Assembly (NCBI RefSeq): GCF_900101475.1
Contig: NZ_FMZV01000025.1
Span: 1-52,695 of the forward strand
Reading direction: 5' to 3'
From: Ruegeria marina
Lineage (GTDB): Bacteria > Pseudomonadota > Alphaproteobacteria > Rhodobacterales > Rhodobacteraceae
DNA: 52,695 nucleotides
Each line of letters opens with the position of its first letter. The first letter of the stretch is position 1. The notes under the pieces are model-generated. The model ran no database searches. It was given only the letters and a program-made list of their open reading frames with translations, and had not been told where the DNA came from. Positions 18,632 through 26,987 of this stretch are shown in pieces. The translations under genes were made by a program, and so were the position numbers.

Positions 18632-18770
18632 TGAATGAACTTGCAGGGATAGTTAGGGGAACGAGGCTGGCGATGGCTAATTTGAACGGAACTTTGCTTG
18701 CGACGGGGTAGTGGGCTGGATAGCGTTCTGTAATGGTAAGACGCGACCCGTTCAAGTGCTTCGCGATGTG

Positions 18771-19980
18771 AGGTGTCCCTAGATTTATAGACGCTTTGCC
18801 CCCGAACTTTGAAGCTCAGAGGCAGATATGGGGACAAGCAATCCCAGCGACGAGTTCAAGCGCGACGCGGTGCACCAGATTACGGTACGTGGGTATCCGG
18901 TTCGGGAGGTTTCGCAACGTTTGGGTGTGAGCACGCACTCTCTGTGCAAGTGGCTGAAGCTGTTTGCTGAACCATCACCGAAGCCGGGCGTAGACCACGA
19001 AGCCGAGAACCGGCGTTTGAAGCGGGAGCTGGCGAGGGTGACCGAGGAGCGTGACATCTTAAAAAAGGCGACGGCGTACTTCGCGCGCGAGTCCCAATGA
19101 AGTACGCCTTCATCCGGGCGCATCGCGGAGCGTTCGGCGTCCGGGCCATGTGCCGGGTGCTGCGGGTTCATTTCATCTGCTTCTATGCATGGATTAAGGA
19201 ACTGTTAAACCCCGGACGTGCGCCAGACCGAGCTGATCCGACAGGCTTGGGCGGGCAGCGGCAAGGTCTATGGCTATCGCAAGCTGACGGACGATCTGCG
19301 CGATCAGGGCGAGCAAATTTTAGAGAACCGTCTGGCCCGCTTGGCATCCATGGCCAGGATCGCTGTATAGATCAGGTACAAGCGCCGTCCGGGCCGGTAT
19401 GGCGGCAAGCCAGCCATCGTGGCCGAGAACAGGTTGGAGCAGCAGTTCCAAGCTTCTGCCCCCGATCAGGTCTGGGTAGCCGAAATCACCTACATCAAGA
19501 CCCACGAGAGTTGGCTGTATCTGTGTGTCGTCATCGACCTGTTCTCGCGCCGCGTGGTCGGCTGGTCTGCGCAATCCCGAATGACCACGGACCTCGCCCT
19601 GCAAGCTTTGCAAATGGTCGTTTGGCGACGAAAACCCGCTGGACAGGTCATGGTGCATTCCGATCAGGGTTCACAGTTCACCAGGCGGGAGTGGCAGACG
19701 TTTGTACATCAGTACAATCTGGAACCGAGCAGGAGCCCGCGCGGAAACTGCCATGACAATGCCGTTGCAGAAAGCTTCTTTCAGCTGCTGAAGCGGGAGC
19801 AGATCAGGTGACGGACAAATCCGCCCCGCGACGATGCGCGGCGAGACATGTTCGAATACATCGAGCAGTTCTGCAACCCGAAGCGCAAGCACACGAATAA
19901 CGGCATGCTGTCGCCCGTTGACTATGAGATCAGACAGCAGAAATTGAACAAGGCAGGTGTCCAGGAAACTAGGGGCACCT
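18771..19980 (+). mobile_element. IS3-family insertion sequence with both ends
   Basis: Inverted ends are visible: AGGTGTCCCTAGATTTA at 18771-18787, and the reverse complement of the right end (to 19980) starts AGGTGCCCCTAGTTTCC. Between them lie OrfA and a damaged OrfB in the standard overlapping arrangement. I see no convincing 3-4 bp target duplication. The element can no longer make a full OrfAB transposase. Confidence 0.82.
18828..19100 (+). CDS. IS3-family transposase OrfA
   Basis: A 90-residue protein of typical OrfA length. An N-terminal helix-turn-helix (RDAVHQITVRGYPVREVSQR, then LGVSTHSLCKW) recognises the element ends; a C-terminal leucine-rich coiled coil (ENRRLKRELARVTEERDILK) mediates multimerisation. 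It ends KKATAYFARESQ with the A6 slippery run near 19060 where IS3 elements make the OrfAB fusion by programmed -1 frameshifting. OrfB starts in the overlapping ATGA at 19097. OrfA appears intact. Confidence 0.92.
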   Translation: MGTSNPSDEFKRDAVHQITVRGYPVREVSQRLGVSTHSLCKWLKLFAEPSPKPGVDHEAENRRLKRELARVTEERDILKKATAYFARESQ

Positions 19981-19981
19981 A
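19097..19981 (+). pseudogene. IS3-family transposase OrfB, inactivated
   Basis: The start (MKYAFIRAHRGAFGVRAMCR) is intact. The frame changes near 19210, then TELIRQAWAGSGKVYGYRKL is readable. A TAG near 19369 and a TGA at 19809 interrupt the catalytic domain, whose pieces are APDQVWVAEITYIKTHESWL (first Asp lost or shifted), VMVHSDQGSQFTRREW and DNAVAESFFQLLKREQ. The tail FEYIEQFCNPKRKHTNNGML follows the last stop. One frameshift and two nonsense codons make it non-functional. Confidence 0.85.
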
Positions 19982-20202
19982 AGTCACACGATAGATCCAA
20001 ACGCTCGACGAGCGTCGCCCGCGCCATCTTTATTAAGCTAGTTCAGAATTTCCGAGATCCGCTGTCTGGCACGCATGATAGACTGGGCATGGCGACGCCT
20101 CGTTCATAAAACAAACTCCGGATATCGCAAACGGAAGCAATGCGGTGATTGACACGAAACCGATAGAAAGCTGTTTCCCAAGCATGTATAGCCTGTAACA
20201 CG

Positions 20203-20562
20203 ATGCTTCCGTTTGCTCTTACCATCCTGCGCTTCCTGAAGGCGATTTGTCGTTCTTGGTCCGACGAAACCTTCAGGGCTGGGATGGCAGTTGCAATCCT
20301 GCTTCTGCTTTCCGGGACGACCTTCTACCGGATGGTAGAAGGATGGTCCTGGCTCGACAGCCTGTATTTTTCCGTGATGCTCATATCGACAGTCGGCCTT
20401 GGTGATCTCTACCCTGTTACCGAGTTCGGTAAGATTTTCACGGTTTTCTACATTTTCGTTGGTGTAGGGGTGTTCGTGGCGCTTTTTGCTCAGTTTGCGC
20501 GCGCTTTGGTCATCGGGCCCCGGAAAGATGCCCCCCCCGATCCGGACAACCTAAAAGAGTAG
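20203..20562 (+). CDS. Small two-helix potassium channel (Ion_trans_2 pore protein)
   Basis: A 119-residue membrane protein with two hydrophobic helices (about residues 27-45 and 73-97) flanking a pore loop. The selectivity filter is STVGLGD at residues 62-68, a common bacterial variant of TVGYGD. A short charged tail follows (FARALVIGPRKDAPPDPDN); no RCK or cyclic-nucleotide domain is attached. It probably forms a tetrameric K+ channel. The ATG at 20203 lacks a strong ribosome site. It stands alone between IS remnants, with no functional link to the surrounding catabolic genes visible. Confidence 0.85.
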   Translation: MLPFALTILRFLKAICRSWSDETFRAGMAVAILLLLSGTTFYRMVEGWSWLDSLYFSVMLISTVGLGDLYPVTEFGKIFTVFYIFVGVGVFVALFAQFARALVIGPRKDAPPDPDNLKE

Positions 20563-20789
20563 TGCGCCACAAAGAAGCCGAAATGGCTTGCATGCGGATG
20601 ACCTGCCCCCCATCGGTTCCTCGCCCATAACGAGAGCCTGCGGGTTTGTGCTCTGAACCCCAATCTTGGATCGCCAGAAGCAGCATTTTTCCGGCTCTGT
20701 CACGATGATGGGCTGGTGACGCCATCGGGATATTGCATGGCAATTGGGACGTTGTATCCGATTGCACTGTGGGGCCTGTCCTCATTTTA

Positions 20790-21018
20790 GTGCCGACGTC
20801 AGTCCTCCAGGTATTCGCGGGCATCTGGAAGACTCATGAACCAGTGTGCGTTCAGGCATTCCGCCCGGGGCTTGCTGCCAAACGGCTCAGTGAAGCCATT
20901 GTCCGTGGGCTTCCCAAGCCAAGAGAAGTCGAGGGTAACGTCGCTGGCGTGGGCCCAGAGATCGAGGTCTCGCGCGATGAAATCGCTGCCGTTATCGACT
21001 CTGATCGTCCTGCGGTAT
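20790..21018 (-). pseudogene. IS3-family transposase OrfB, C-terminal fragment
   Basis: Minus-strand translation gives RVDNGSDFIARDLDLWAHAS, then LDFSWLGKPTDNGFTEPFGS, RAECLNAHWFMSLPDAREYL and a stop near 20805. This is the second half of the OrfB catalytic domain from an IS3 relative similar to that at 16.6 kb. It is fused directly to IS630-type sequence at about 21020, showing nested or recombined elements. Confidence 0.78.
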
Positions 21019-21019
21019 G

Positions 21020-21315
21020 ATCAACCGATCCTCGTACGGTGCCCATCCTCTGAGTGGGGTCAGATTTGTCTTCACCGAGGTTTCGTCAATGAAGACAACG
21101 CGCTCGGGCTGTGCCGACACCGCCGGGATACGGTGCCTGAACCATGTCTCGCGCTGTTGCCGTACCTTGACTCGACAGCGTTCGGCGGCCATATAATGGC
21201 GATTGGACACGATCTCGCGCTTATCGGGATCAATATGCTCCCAAATGTCTGGATCAGTTTTCTGTCGCCGCCTGTCGGGAGGACCGGGATGGTGTCCATC
21301 ACTGCAGCCCGTCAA
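21020..21315 (-). pseudogene. IS630-family transposase fragment
   Basis: A piece of about 100 codons: DPDIWEHIDPDKREIVSNRH, WFRHRIPAVSAQPERVVFID and ETSVKTNLTPLRGWAPYEDR. The FIDETSV block carries one DDE aspartate. N-terminal HTH and C-terminal parts are missing; the end joins the IS3 fragment at about 21020. Confidence 0.75.
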
Positions 21316-21403
21316 AGATACTGCGAACTGGCAGTGGCGTCTTCGGCACTCTTAGGGCGGACAATACTGTTGACCAGTCCGGCGATCTGAAAACCTTGGA
21401 TCG

Positions 21404-22450
21404 CTATGGGGCTGAACAAGTAAAATTGGTATCCCGTAGAACCGCTCGTGTTTCAGCAAGCACTGCCGAGGGCAGTTTGCCAAACTGCTCTTGGAACTTT
21501 CTGGCGAAATAGCCGGATTTGGTGAAGCCGGCATCCAGCGCCACCTCTTTCACCGACCTGGGCGGGGTGGCAGGGTTGGTCAACCGCTCATATGCTGCGC
21601 CTAGTCTCAAGGCCATTAGGCACTCACCTGGTGCGAGCCCGTGAATTTCATGGAACGCCTCGAAAAGCCGCGTCTCACCAACACCCAACAAGCTGCAAAG
21701 CTGTGACAGGCTCGGAGGCGCATCCGGTGTATCAAACGTCAGTCGCCGTGCTTCCGCTGCGATATCAAAGGCTCGCCTTCGCGCGCCATGAATGCGCGGT
21801 GCGTTGCCGACAGTCGTGAAATACTCGTGCGCCAGCACATCCACAAAATCCCGATCCAGCGTACCATGGTACTTGTATACCCTGTCTGCGGTTTCTTTCG
21901 TGTCGTTTTGCGAGAGACTGCTTTGAAGTCTAAGCGCCTGAGACACTAGCCGCCTCGAAGGCCTGAACCTCAACCATTTCATATCCAACCGTAAATCGGG
22001 CTGACCCGAAAGCGCACGCAAGGCCTCCTCCAGCGCTGGTCGATAAACTCCTATTGTTAGATTATCCCGCCCTTTGCCGTGCGCTGTATAGCCGTTGGGC
22101 TCACCGGTGATGAAGGCATCGCCCGGCTTGACCTCCTGCCCGTCGAAGATGTAATCGCCTATCCATGACAACGGGATGTGCCAAGCTAGCCATTCACGGT
22201 GAGGAACGGTGTAGCCAGTGAAACGGCCCGGAAGATACATCCGAGACACCGAAGACATCTTTCCTGCAAATTTTTTCCCGAAAAGGCTCGGGGCACCCGC
22301 GTCAAGTAACGCTAGATGACCTTCTCCTATCGGCATACCGCGTAGTTGTTCCGCAAAACTTACAATCTTCTGGAGACCCGCCGGTTTTCCAGAAATTTCT
22401 TCAGTTTTGGCGTTTGACAGCCCGATAGAGTGACGAACTTTTGGTCTCAT
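21404..22450 (-). CDS. AraC-family transcriptional regulator
   Basis: A 348-residue protein. A variable N-terminal ligand/dimer domain is followed by two helix-turn-helix units at about residues 240-335: SLSQLCSLLGVGETRLFEAF, then SVKEVALDAGFTKSGYFARK and FGKLPSAVL, the AraC signature. The start is the ATG at 22450. It is transcribed away from the OprB porin gene, with about 215 bases between them, so it is the natural candidate to control the porin-amidohydrolase operon. The N-terminal domain resembles AraC-binding-like regulators of aromatic or amino-compound catabolism only loosely; the effector is unknown. Confidence 0.9.
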   Translation of the reverse strand: MRPKVRHSIGLSNAKTEEISGKPAGLQKIVSFAEQLRGMPIGEGHLALLDAGAPSLFGKKFAGKMSSVSRMYLPGRFTGYTVPHREWLAWHIPLSWIGDYIFDGQEVKPGDAFITGEPNGYTAHGKGRDNLTIGVYRPALEEALRALSGQPDLRLDMKWLRFRPSRRLVSQALRLQSSLSQNDTKETADRVYKYHGTLDRDFVDVLAHEYFTTVGNAPRIHGARRRAFDIAAEARRLTFDTPDAPPSLSQLCSLLGVGETRLFEAFHEIHGLAPGECLMALRLGAAYERLTNPATPPRSVKEVALDAGFTKSGYFARKFQEQFGKLPSAVLAETRAVLRDTNFTCSAP

Positions 22451-22666
22451 GTTTAGTTTTTGAGCAAAAAGCCTGTAGATAAAGGATTTTCGGCCTGAAC
22501 AGCGAAGGATTCAGGCCCGTTCTCGTGATGGAAGAACCCCACTTATGACATACACTTAAAGGAGCGTGAGTAAAGAAGCAGGTTCAAGACCAGAACGGCT
22601 TTGCCTTTGAAGTTGCAAGACCATGAGCGAGCTGTGCCGTCTAAGCCAAACGAGGGGCTAGAAGTT

Positions 22667-23926
22667 TTGAATTTTTCGACCTTTTGCCGACTTTCAGCTT
22701 TGCCGATTATTCTATCGTTGCCAGCCTTCGTTTTGCCGTCCACTGTTTTGGCCCAGCAGGTGAGTAGCCTGCTGTCGGGGCCTGACTCCACGCCTAACCT
22801 TCTCAGCTCTGATGCGCAGGAAAAAGACGACCTGCTGAACGTCGATGCTCAGCAGGGCTTTGACGACTGGAAAGCGGGCATAAAGGAGCGGTTCGGGCTG
22901 GATTTTGGGATCGATTACAACGTACTTGGATACACTGCGAGTTCTAGCCTCGGAGAAAGGAAAAGTGCCAGCGGCGCCTTTCGTCTTTTCGGGACATGGG
23001 ATCTGGTCAACCGTGAGGGTCCTAATACCGGTAGCTTGATTTTCAAGTTCGAAAACCGACACGCGTTCACTACGGTGCCGCCCACGGGCTTCGGTGGGGA
23101 ATTGGGCTATGCTGGTCTCAACAGCTCAGTGTTCAGCGATCAAGGTTGGCGTGCAACGCATCTCTATTGGCAACAGGAATTCGCCCAAGGACGCGGCGTA
23201 GCCTATATTGGGTGGTTGGATGTGACGGATTTCGTCGATGTTTATGCCCTTGCCAGCCCCTGGACCGGTTTTTCCAACATTGCGTTTCAGACTGGGTCCG
23301 GAACCATCGGAGGCCTGCCGGACGGGGCGTTGGGGGCAATGGCCGGCGGGTTCCTGACCGATAACATATATGCTTCAGCAGGGATCGCAGATGCCAATGC
23401 GGATCCGACCGACCCGATTAGTGGTTTCGATACTCTGTTCGATCAAGGCGAAACATTCAAGTCGCTTGAAATCGGCTGGACTTCGGGTGCCGAAGCGCTT
23501 TTCGTCAACAATGCTCATCTAACCTTCTGGCAAATCGACGCGCGTCAACAGGCAGGAACGCCGGGAGGCCACGGCATTGCCTTTTCCTACACTCATGTTT
23601 TGGGAGATGCATGGCTGCCCTTCATACGTGGAGGTTGGGCCGACGATGGCGGCAGCCTCTACGAGGCCGCCGTCAGCGCGGGTTTCGGTTACACCCGTCA
23701 GCCTGGGAGAAACCTGCTCGGTGTGGGTCTCAACTGGAGTCGGCCGAATGATACAACCTTTGGGCCAAATTTAAGAGACCAGTACACGCTGGAGGTTTTT
23801 CAGCAATGGCAGTTGACCGAAGGCTTGGAGCTGACGCCGAGCGTTCAGATCATCAAGAACCCGGCCCTGAACCCAAACAAGGATACGGTTGCATTGTTCG
23901 GCTTGCGGTTCCGGGCATCGTTTTGA
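22667..23926 (+). CDS. OprB-like carbohydrate-selective porin family protein
   Basis: A 419-residue outer-membrane protein. A signal peptide precedes VLPSTVLA-QQ (near residue 27). The mature part has DFGIDYNVLGYTAS, a porin-type internal pattern (GAFRLFGTWDLVNREGPNTG, WRATHLYWQQEF, AYIGWLDVTDFVDVY) and a terminal strand LFGLRFRASF ending in phenylalanine. This order matches OprB-family porins. I chose TTG 22667 because GAGGGG lies about ten bases upstream and it gives a clean signal peptide; TTG 22601 or GTG 22634 would add residues before it. It is the first gene of the operon, likely admitting the substrate of the exported amidohydrolases. OprB members are not always sugar-specific. Confidence 0.82.
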   Translation: MNFSTFCRLSALPIILSLPAFVLPSTVLAQQVSSLLSGPDSTPNLLSSDAQEKDDLLNVDAQQGFDDWKAGIKERFGLDFGIDYNVLGYTASSSLGERKSASGAFRLFGTWDLVNREGPNTGSLIFKFENRHAFTTVPPTGFGGELGYAGLNSSVFSDQGWRATHLYWQQEFAQGRGVAYIGWLDVTDFVDVYALASPWTGFSNIAFQTGSGTIGGLPDGALGAMAGGFLTDNIYASAGIADANADPTDPISGFDTLFDQGETFKSLEIGWTSGAEALFVNNAHLTFWQIDARQQAGTPGGHGIAFSYTHVLGDAWLPFIRGGWADDGGSLYEAAVSAGFGYTRQPGRNLLGVGLNWSRPNDTTFGPNLRDQYTLEVFQQWQLTEGLELTPSVQIIKNPALNPNKDTVALFGLRFRASF

Positions 23927-24035
23927 TGAGCGCGCGCCCTCAGGACACGGCTAAGGAACTAAGGAGCAGATCCGACCAGGCGGATGCCGGTTGAACCTGT
24001 GCATACAGAACCGCTTGATCATAAGGAGACGAAAC

Positions 24036-24923
24036 GTGGAACAACACGGTGACACTCATTTCATCCGAAGCATAAGCACAAAACGCGACTGTTCAGGGTT
24101 GGGAAATGCCGGGAGATACGCGCGTTTGTGCAGTTCGGCCGCTTGTCTAATCGCGTTCGCAAGCGCGACTTTGGCGGAGGAGGAAATCAACAACGGGACA
24201 AACCCCATCAAGCTCACCAGCCAAATCGCGCTTCAGTACCAGTTCAATCAGATCGATTCCAACCTCAACACGGGTCTGCTCGAGTTTGCCTATACAAAGC
24301 CTTTCGGCGATATGAGCCAATCCTTCCGACTGACCGTGCCTTTCTCGGACAGTCCGTTCAACGCTAACCCCACCTTTGGGGATACGGCAGCCATTGCAGC
24401 GGCCAATCCTTCCGTGGGCAACGAAATGCGGCTTGGCGATATAAGCCTCATGTTCATCAAGGTCTTCGGCGTAACCGAAAAGAATGGCGCCGCGGCCACG
24501 TTCGAACTGTTTCTGGACACGGCCGAGACGCCGACGGCAGGCTATGGTCAATTTGCTGCCGAAGCCTCTGCCTACTACGCGTGGTTCCTCGATAACGGGT
24601 CGATCTTTTCGCCAGCCATAGTTCACACCTTCGGGCTCGAAGGTGGCAACAGCCTGGGCGTGGACGTCAATACCACAACTATCGACTTCTACTATGTGCC
24701 CAAGCTCCCAACGTCGAAATACTACATGACCTTCGACCCGGCGATCATCCACGACTGGGAGAACGACGCGACCTTCGGCAGCTTGCAGGTCACATTTGGG
24801 ATCATGACGGGCAAGGCATTTGGCGGCGACAGCCAATTATTCATCAAACCCGGTGTCCTTTTCGGCGGCGACGCTCCGGCCGATTGGTCGGTGCAGTTTG
24901 GATACAAGATTCTGAACTTCTGA
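24036..24923 (+). CDS. Putative outer-membrane beta-barrel protein
   Basis: A 295-residue exported protein. The GTG start at 24036 is preceded by AAGGAG at usual spacing; the frame is open from 23991. The signal sequence ends in FASATLA-EE near residue 47. The mature part alternates hydrophobic and polar residues in strand-like runs (KLTSQIALQYQFNQIDSNLN, LLEFAYTKPFGDMSQSFRLT, WSVQFGYKILNF) and ends in phenylalanine, indicating a barrel of about 12 strands. I do not recognise a specific family. Its position between the OprB-like porin and the amidohydrolases suggests a second uptake or surface component of the same pathway. Confidence 0.7.
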   Translation: MEQHGDTHFIRSISTKRDCSGLGNAGRYARLCSSAACLIAFASATLAEEEINNGTNPIKLTSQIALQYQFNQIDSNLNTGLLEFAYTKPFGDMSQSFRLTVPFSDSPFNANPTFGDTAAIAAANPSVGNEMRLGDISLMFIKVFGVTEKNGAAATFELFLDTAETPTAGYGQFAAEASAYYAWFLDNGSIFSPAIVHTFGLEGGNSLGVDVNTTTIDFYYVPKLPTSKYYMTFDPAIIHDWENDATFGSLQVTFGIMTGKAFGGDSQLFIKPGVLFGGDAPADWSVQFGYKILNF

Positions 24924-24980
24924 GACAAAGGGCAACGGTTCTAACGATCTAGTCAACGGAATCCTGAAACGGAGAACTTT

Positions 24981-26663
24981 ATGCAAAAGATAATTTCAAC
25001 CGCCTTACTGGCCTCTCTTGCATGGTCGACCGCACATGCACAGGACTATGATCTGGTCATCCTGAATGGGAGGGTCATGGACCCCGAAACGATGCTTGAC
25101 GGGCAGTTCAACGTGGGTATCAAGAATGGAAGGATCGAGGTCATCACGCCAAGCGAGATCACCGGCGCCGAAACCATTGATGCATCAGGCCATGTCGTCG
25201 CGCCCGGATTCATAGACCTGCATTTCCACGCCCTCGACGGGCTCTCGCTGAAGCTGGCCGCGCTTGACGGCGTGACCACCGGGATGGATCTGGAAGCTGG
25301 TGCAATTAACGTAGCCGAATGGTATACTGAAAAGGATTCAACCGGCTGGCCGCTCAACTATGGAACCGGGGTCAGTCAGGAGATGACACGGACCCGAGTC
25401 CATGACCCCGAGGTCGATACTAGCGGTTGGCACGACGCCACCAGCGTTTTCGACCTGCGCGCTCAGGCAGTGCAGGATGGTGTGCCGGGTTGGTCGGTTA
25501 CGCGCAGCAACTCTGATCAGTTCAACCAAATCCTAACCTATATCGACGAAGAATTGCGTCAGGGTGCAATCGGAATTTCCTCGACCATCGGCTACATGAC
25601 CGAAGGCGTGACCACCTTCGAAATGTTCAAGACCCAAGAAATCGCGGCGAAATACGGCCGCTTCCTCGGCGCGCATGTGCGGTTCCACGGCAACCCCTCC
25701 AACCCCGAAGGTCCGCTAGGCACCAGCGAATTGCTGGCCAACGCGCTGGCGCTGGATGCTCCGTTCTCGCTTAACCACAACAACGAGTATGGTTGGTGGG
25801 AGAACGAGGAGAAACTTCAGAAGGCTCGCGCGCAAGGATACAACGTCTGGTCGGAATACTATCCCTATTCGGCGGCTTCGACGGCGATCTCCGCAGAGTT
25901 CTTTCATCCGGACAAGTTCGCGATTATTTCGGGTGGGCGACCCTACGAAGAGACGATCTACGATCCGGTTCAGGACAAGTTCCTGACGCAGGAAGAGTGG
26001 GAGAAAACCTCGGCAGAGTTTCCGGGTCGCTCGATCTTTGCCTTCAATCCCAAACGTGACGAATGGCTCCCCTACTGGCAGAGAATGCCGCACATGATCG
26101 TCGCCTCCGATGCAATGTTTTCCGGCAAGGGGATCGACTCCTGGGACCTGCCGCCCGAAGAATATGTCGGTCATCCGCGAACTGCGGGCACGCGCGGCAA
26201 GGTTCTGGCCGGCGGGCGCGAGCAAGGCGTCCCACTGATGTTCACGATCGCGCAGATGGCCTATTGGCCGGCATATCACCTGGGCTTGACAGGTCTTGAG
26301 GGGATGCAGGAGCGGGGCCGCCTGCAGGAAGGTATGGTCGCCGACATCACGATCTTCGATCCGGAGAACGTGAAAGACAATGCCACCTACAAGGCCGGTG
26401 AGCAGGGTCAGCCGACCACGGGCATTCCCTATGTCATCGTGAGCGGTGTGCCTGTCGTGAAGGAAAGCGAATTCCAGTTGGATGTTCGTCCGGGCAAGTC
26501 GATCCGCTTCCCGGTGGAACAAAAGGGCCGCTTCGAGCCCGTCACATTCGAGGCTTGGGAGAAGGCGCACACGATTACCGGCTTCACCATCGACCCCGGC
26601 GCGCTGGGTCAGCCTGACAGCGGTGCTGACGCGGGCGTGTCGCGCCAAACCGGGGATGAGTGA
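24981..26663 (+). CDS. Secreted amidohydrolase, D-aminoacylase-like, copy 2
   Basis: A 560-residue exported enzyme with a short signal peptide ending AHA-QD at residue 20. The metal site begins H81-F-H83 (PGFIDLHFHALDG). An acidic bridge candidate is in MDLEAGAINV; further histidines are in FLGAHVRFHG and FSLNHNNEY; the catalytic-type aspartate is in MIVASDAMFSG. A composite-domain tail ([25 protein letters not shown]) closes the beta-sandwich. The order fits N-acyl-D-amino-acid deacylases. It is paralogous to the protein at 17078 but about 40 residues longer at the C-terminus. It overlaps the small secreted-protein gene that follows (TGATG at 26661-26665). Confidence 0.85.
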   Translation: MQKIISTALLASLAWSTAHAQDYDLVILNGRVMDPETMLDGQFNVGIKNGRIEVITPSEITGAETIDASGHVVAPGFIDLHFHALDGLSLKLAALDGVTTGMDLEAGAINVAEWYTEKDSTGWPLNYGTGVSQEMTRTRVHDPEVDTSGWHDATSVFDLRAQAVQDGVPGWSVTRSNSDQFNQILTYIDEELRQGAIGISSTIGYMTEGVTTFEMFKTQEIAAKYGRFLGAHVRFHGNPSNPEGPLGTSELLANALALDAPFSLNHNNEYGWWENEEKLQKARAQGYNVWSEYYPYSAASTAISAEFFHPDKFAIISGGRPYEETIYDPVQDKFLTQEEWEKTSAEFPGRSIFAFNPKRDEWLPYWQRMPHMIVASDAMFSGKGIDSWDLPPEEYVGHPRTAGTRGKVLAGGREQGVPLMFTIAQMAYWPAYHLGLTGLEGMQERGRLQEGMVADITIFDPENVKDNATYKAGEQGQPTTGIPYVIVSGVPVVKESEFQLDVRPGKSIRFPVEQKGRFEPVTFEAWEKAHTITGFTIDPGALGQPDSGADAGVSRQTGDE

Positions 26664-26956
26664 TGCGGCCACCTATCCGTCCAAGCCTGGCGATTGTAGC
26701 GAGCATTTGCGTCGCAATCGGGACGATCGCGTCGGCCAACGATAGGGATGAGAAGATGGTAGGAACTCTTGGCCTCTCGTCCCTAGATCCGCTTGCGCAG
26801 TTGGTTGCCCCGGATCTGGACCGCATCGCTGAAGAGAACGCAGCCTCAGCATCTGATCTTGCGGGGCAGGGGGCGTTTGCCACCGTGTTTTGCCCTGTGC
26901 ATCTGCAACTTGAGACTCAGGTAATTGACTTCTCGAGACGGCGGAAGTCCAATTAG
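26663..26956 (+). CDS. Small secreted protein of unknown function
   Basis: A 97-residue frame starting at the ATG that overlaps the stop of the preceding amidohydrolase. A signal-peptide-like N-terminus (LAIVASICVAIGTIASA, then ND) is followed by a short acidic-to-polar region (LDPLAQLVAPDLDRIAEENA) containing one cysteine (FCPVHL). I recognise no domain. Coupling to the upstream gene and placement before the four tandem enzymes argue that it is real and part of the operon, possibly an accessory or folding partner. It could also be a non-functional open frame, as it has no strong ribosome site of its own. Confidence 0.5.
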   Translation: MRPPIRPSLAIVASICVAIGTIASANDRDEKMVGTLGLSSLDPLAQLVAPDLDRIAEENAASASDLAGQGAFATVFCPVHLQLETQVIDFSRRRKSN

Positions 26957-26987
26957 CTTGTTTCGGGTATTATTTGGAGAAAGAACC

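Noticed and set aside
18721-18765. tRNA-like stretch (TGTAATGGTAAGACGC) similar to the relic at 46.83 kb
   Set aside because: Only the D-arm-like 15 bases match; no acceptor, anticodon or T-arm pairing is evident, so it is probably chance.
20043-20225. Minus-strand 60-codon frame with SLFYERGV, faintly like an IS6 transposase N-terminus
   Set aside because: Too short and too divergent; the other IS6 copies match each other far better over the same region.
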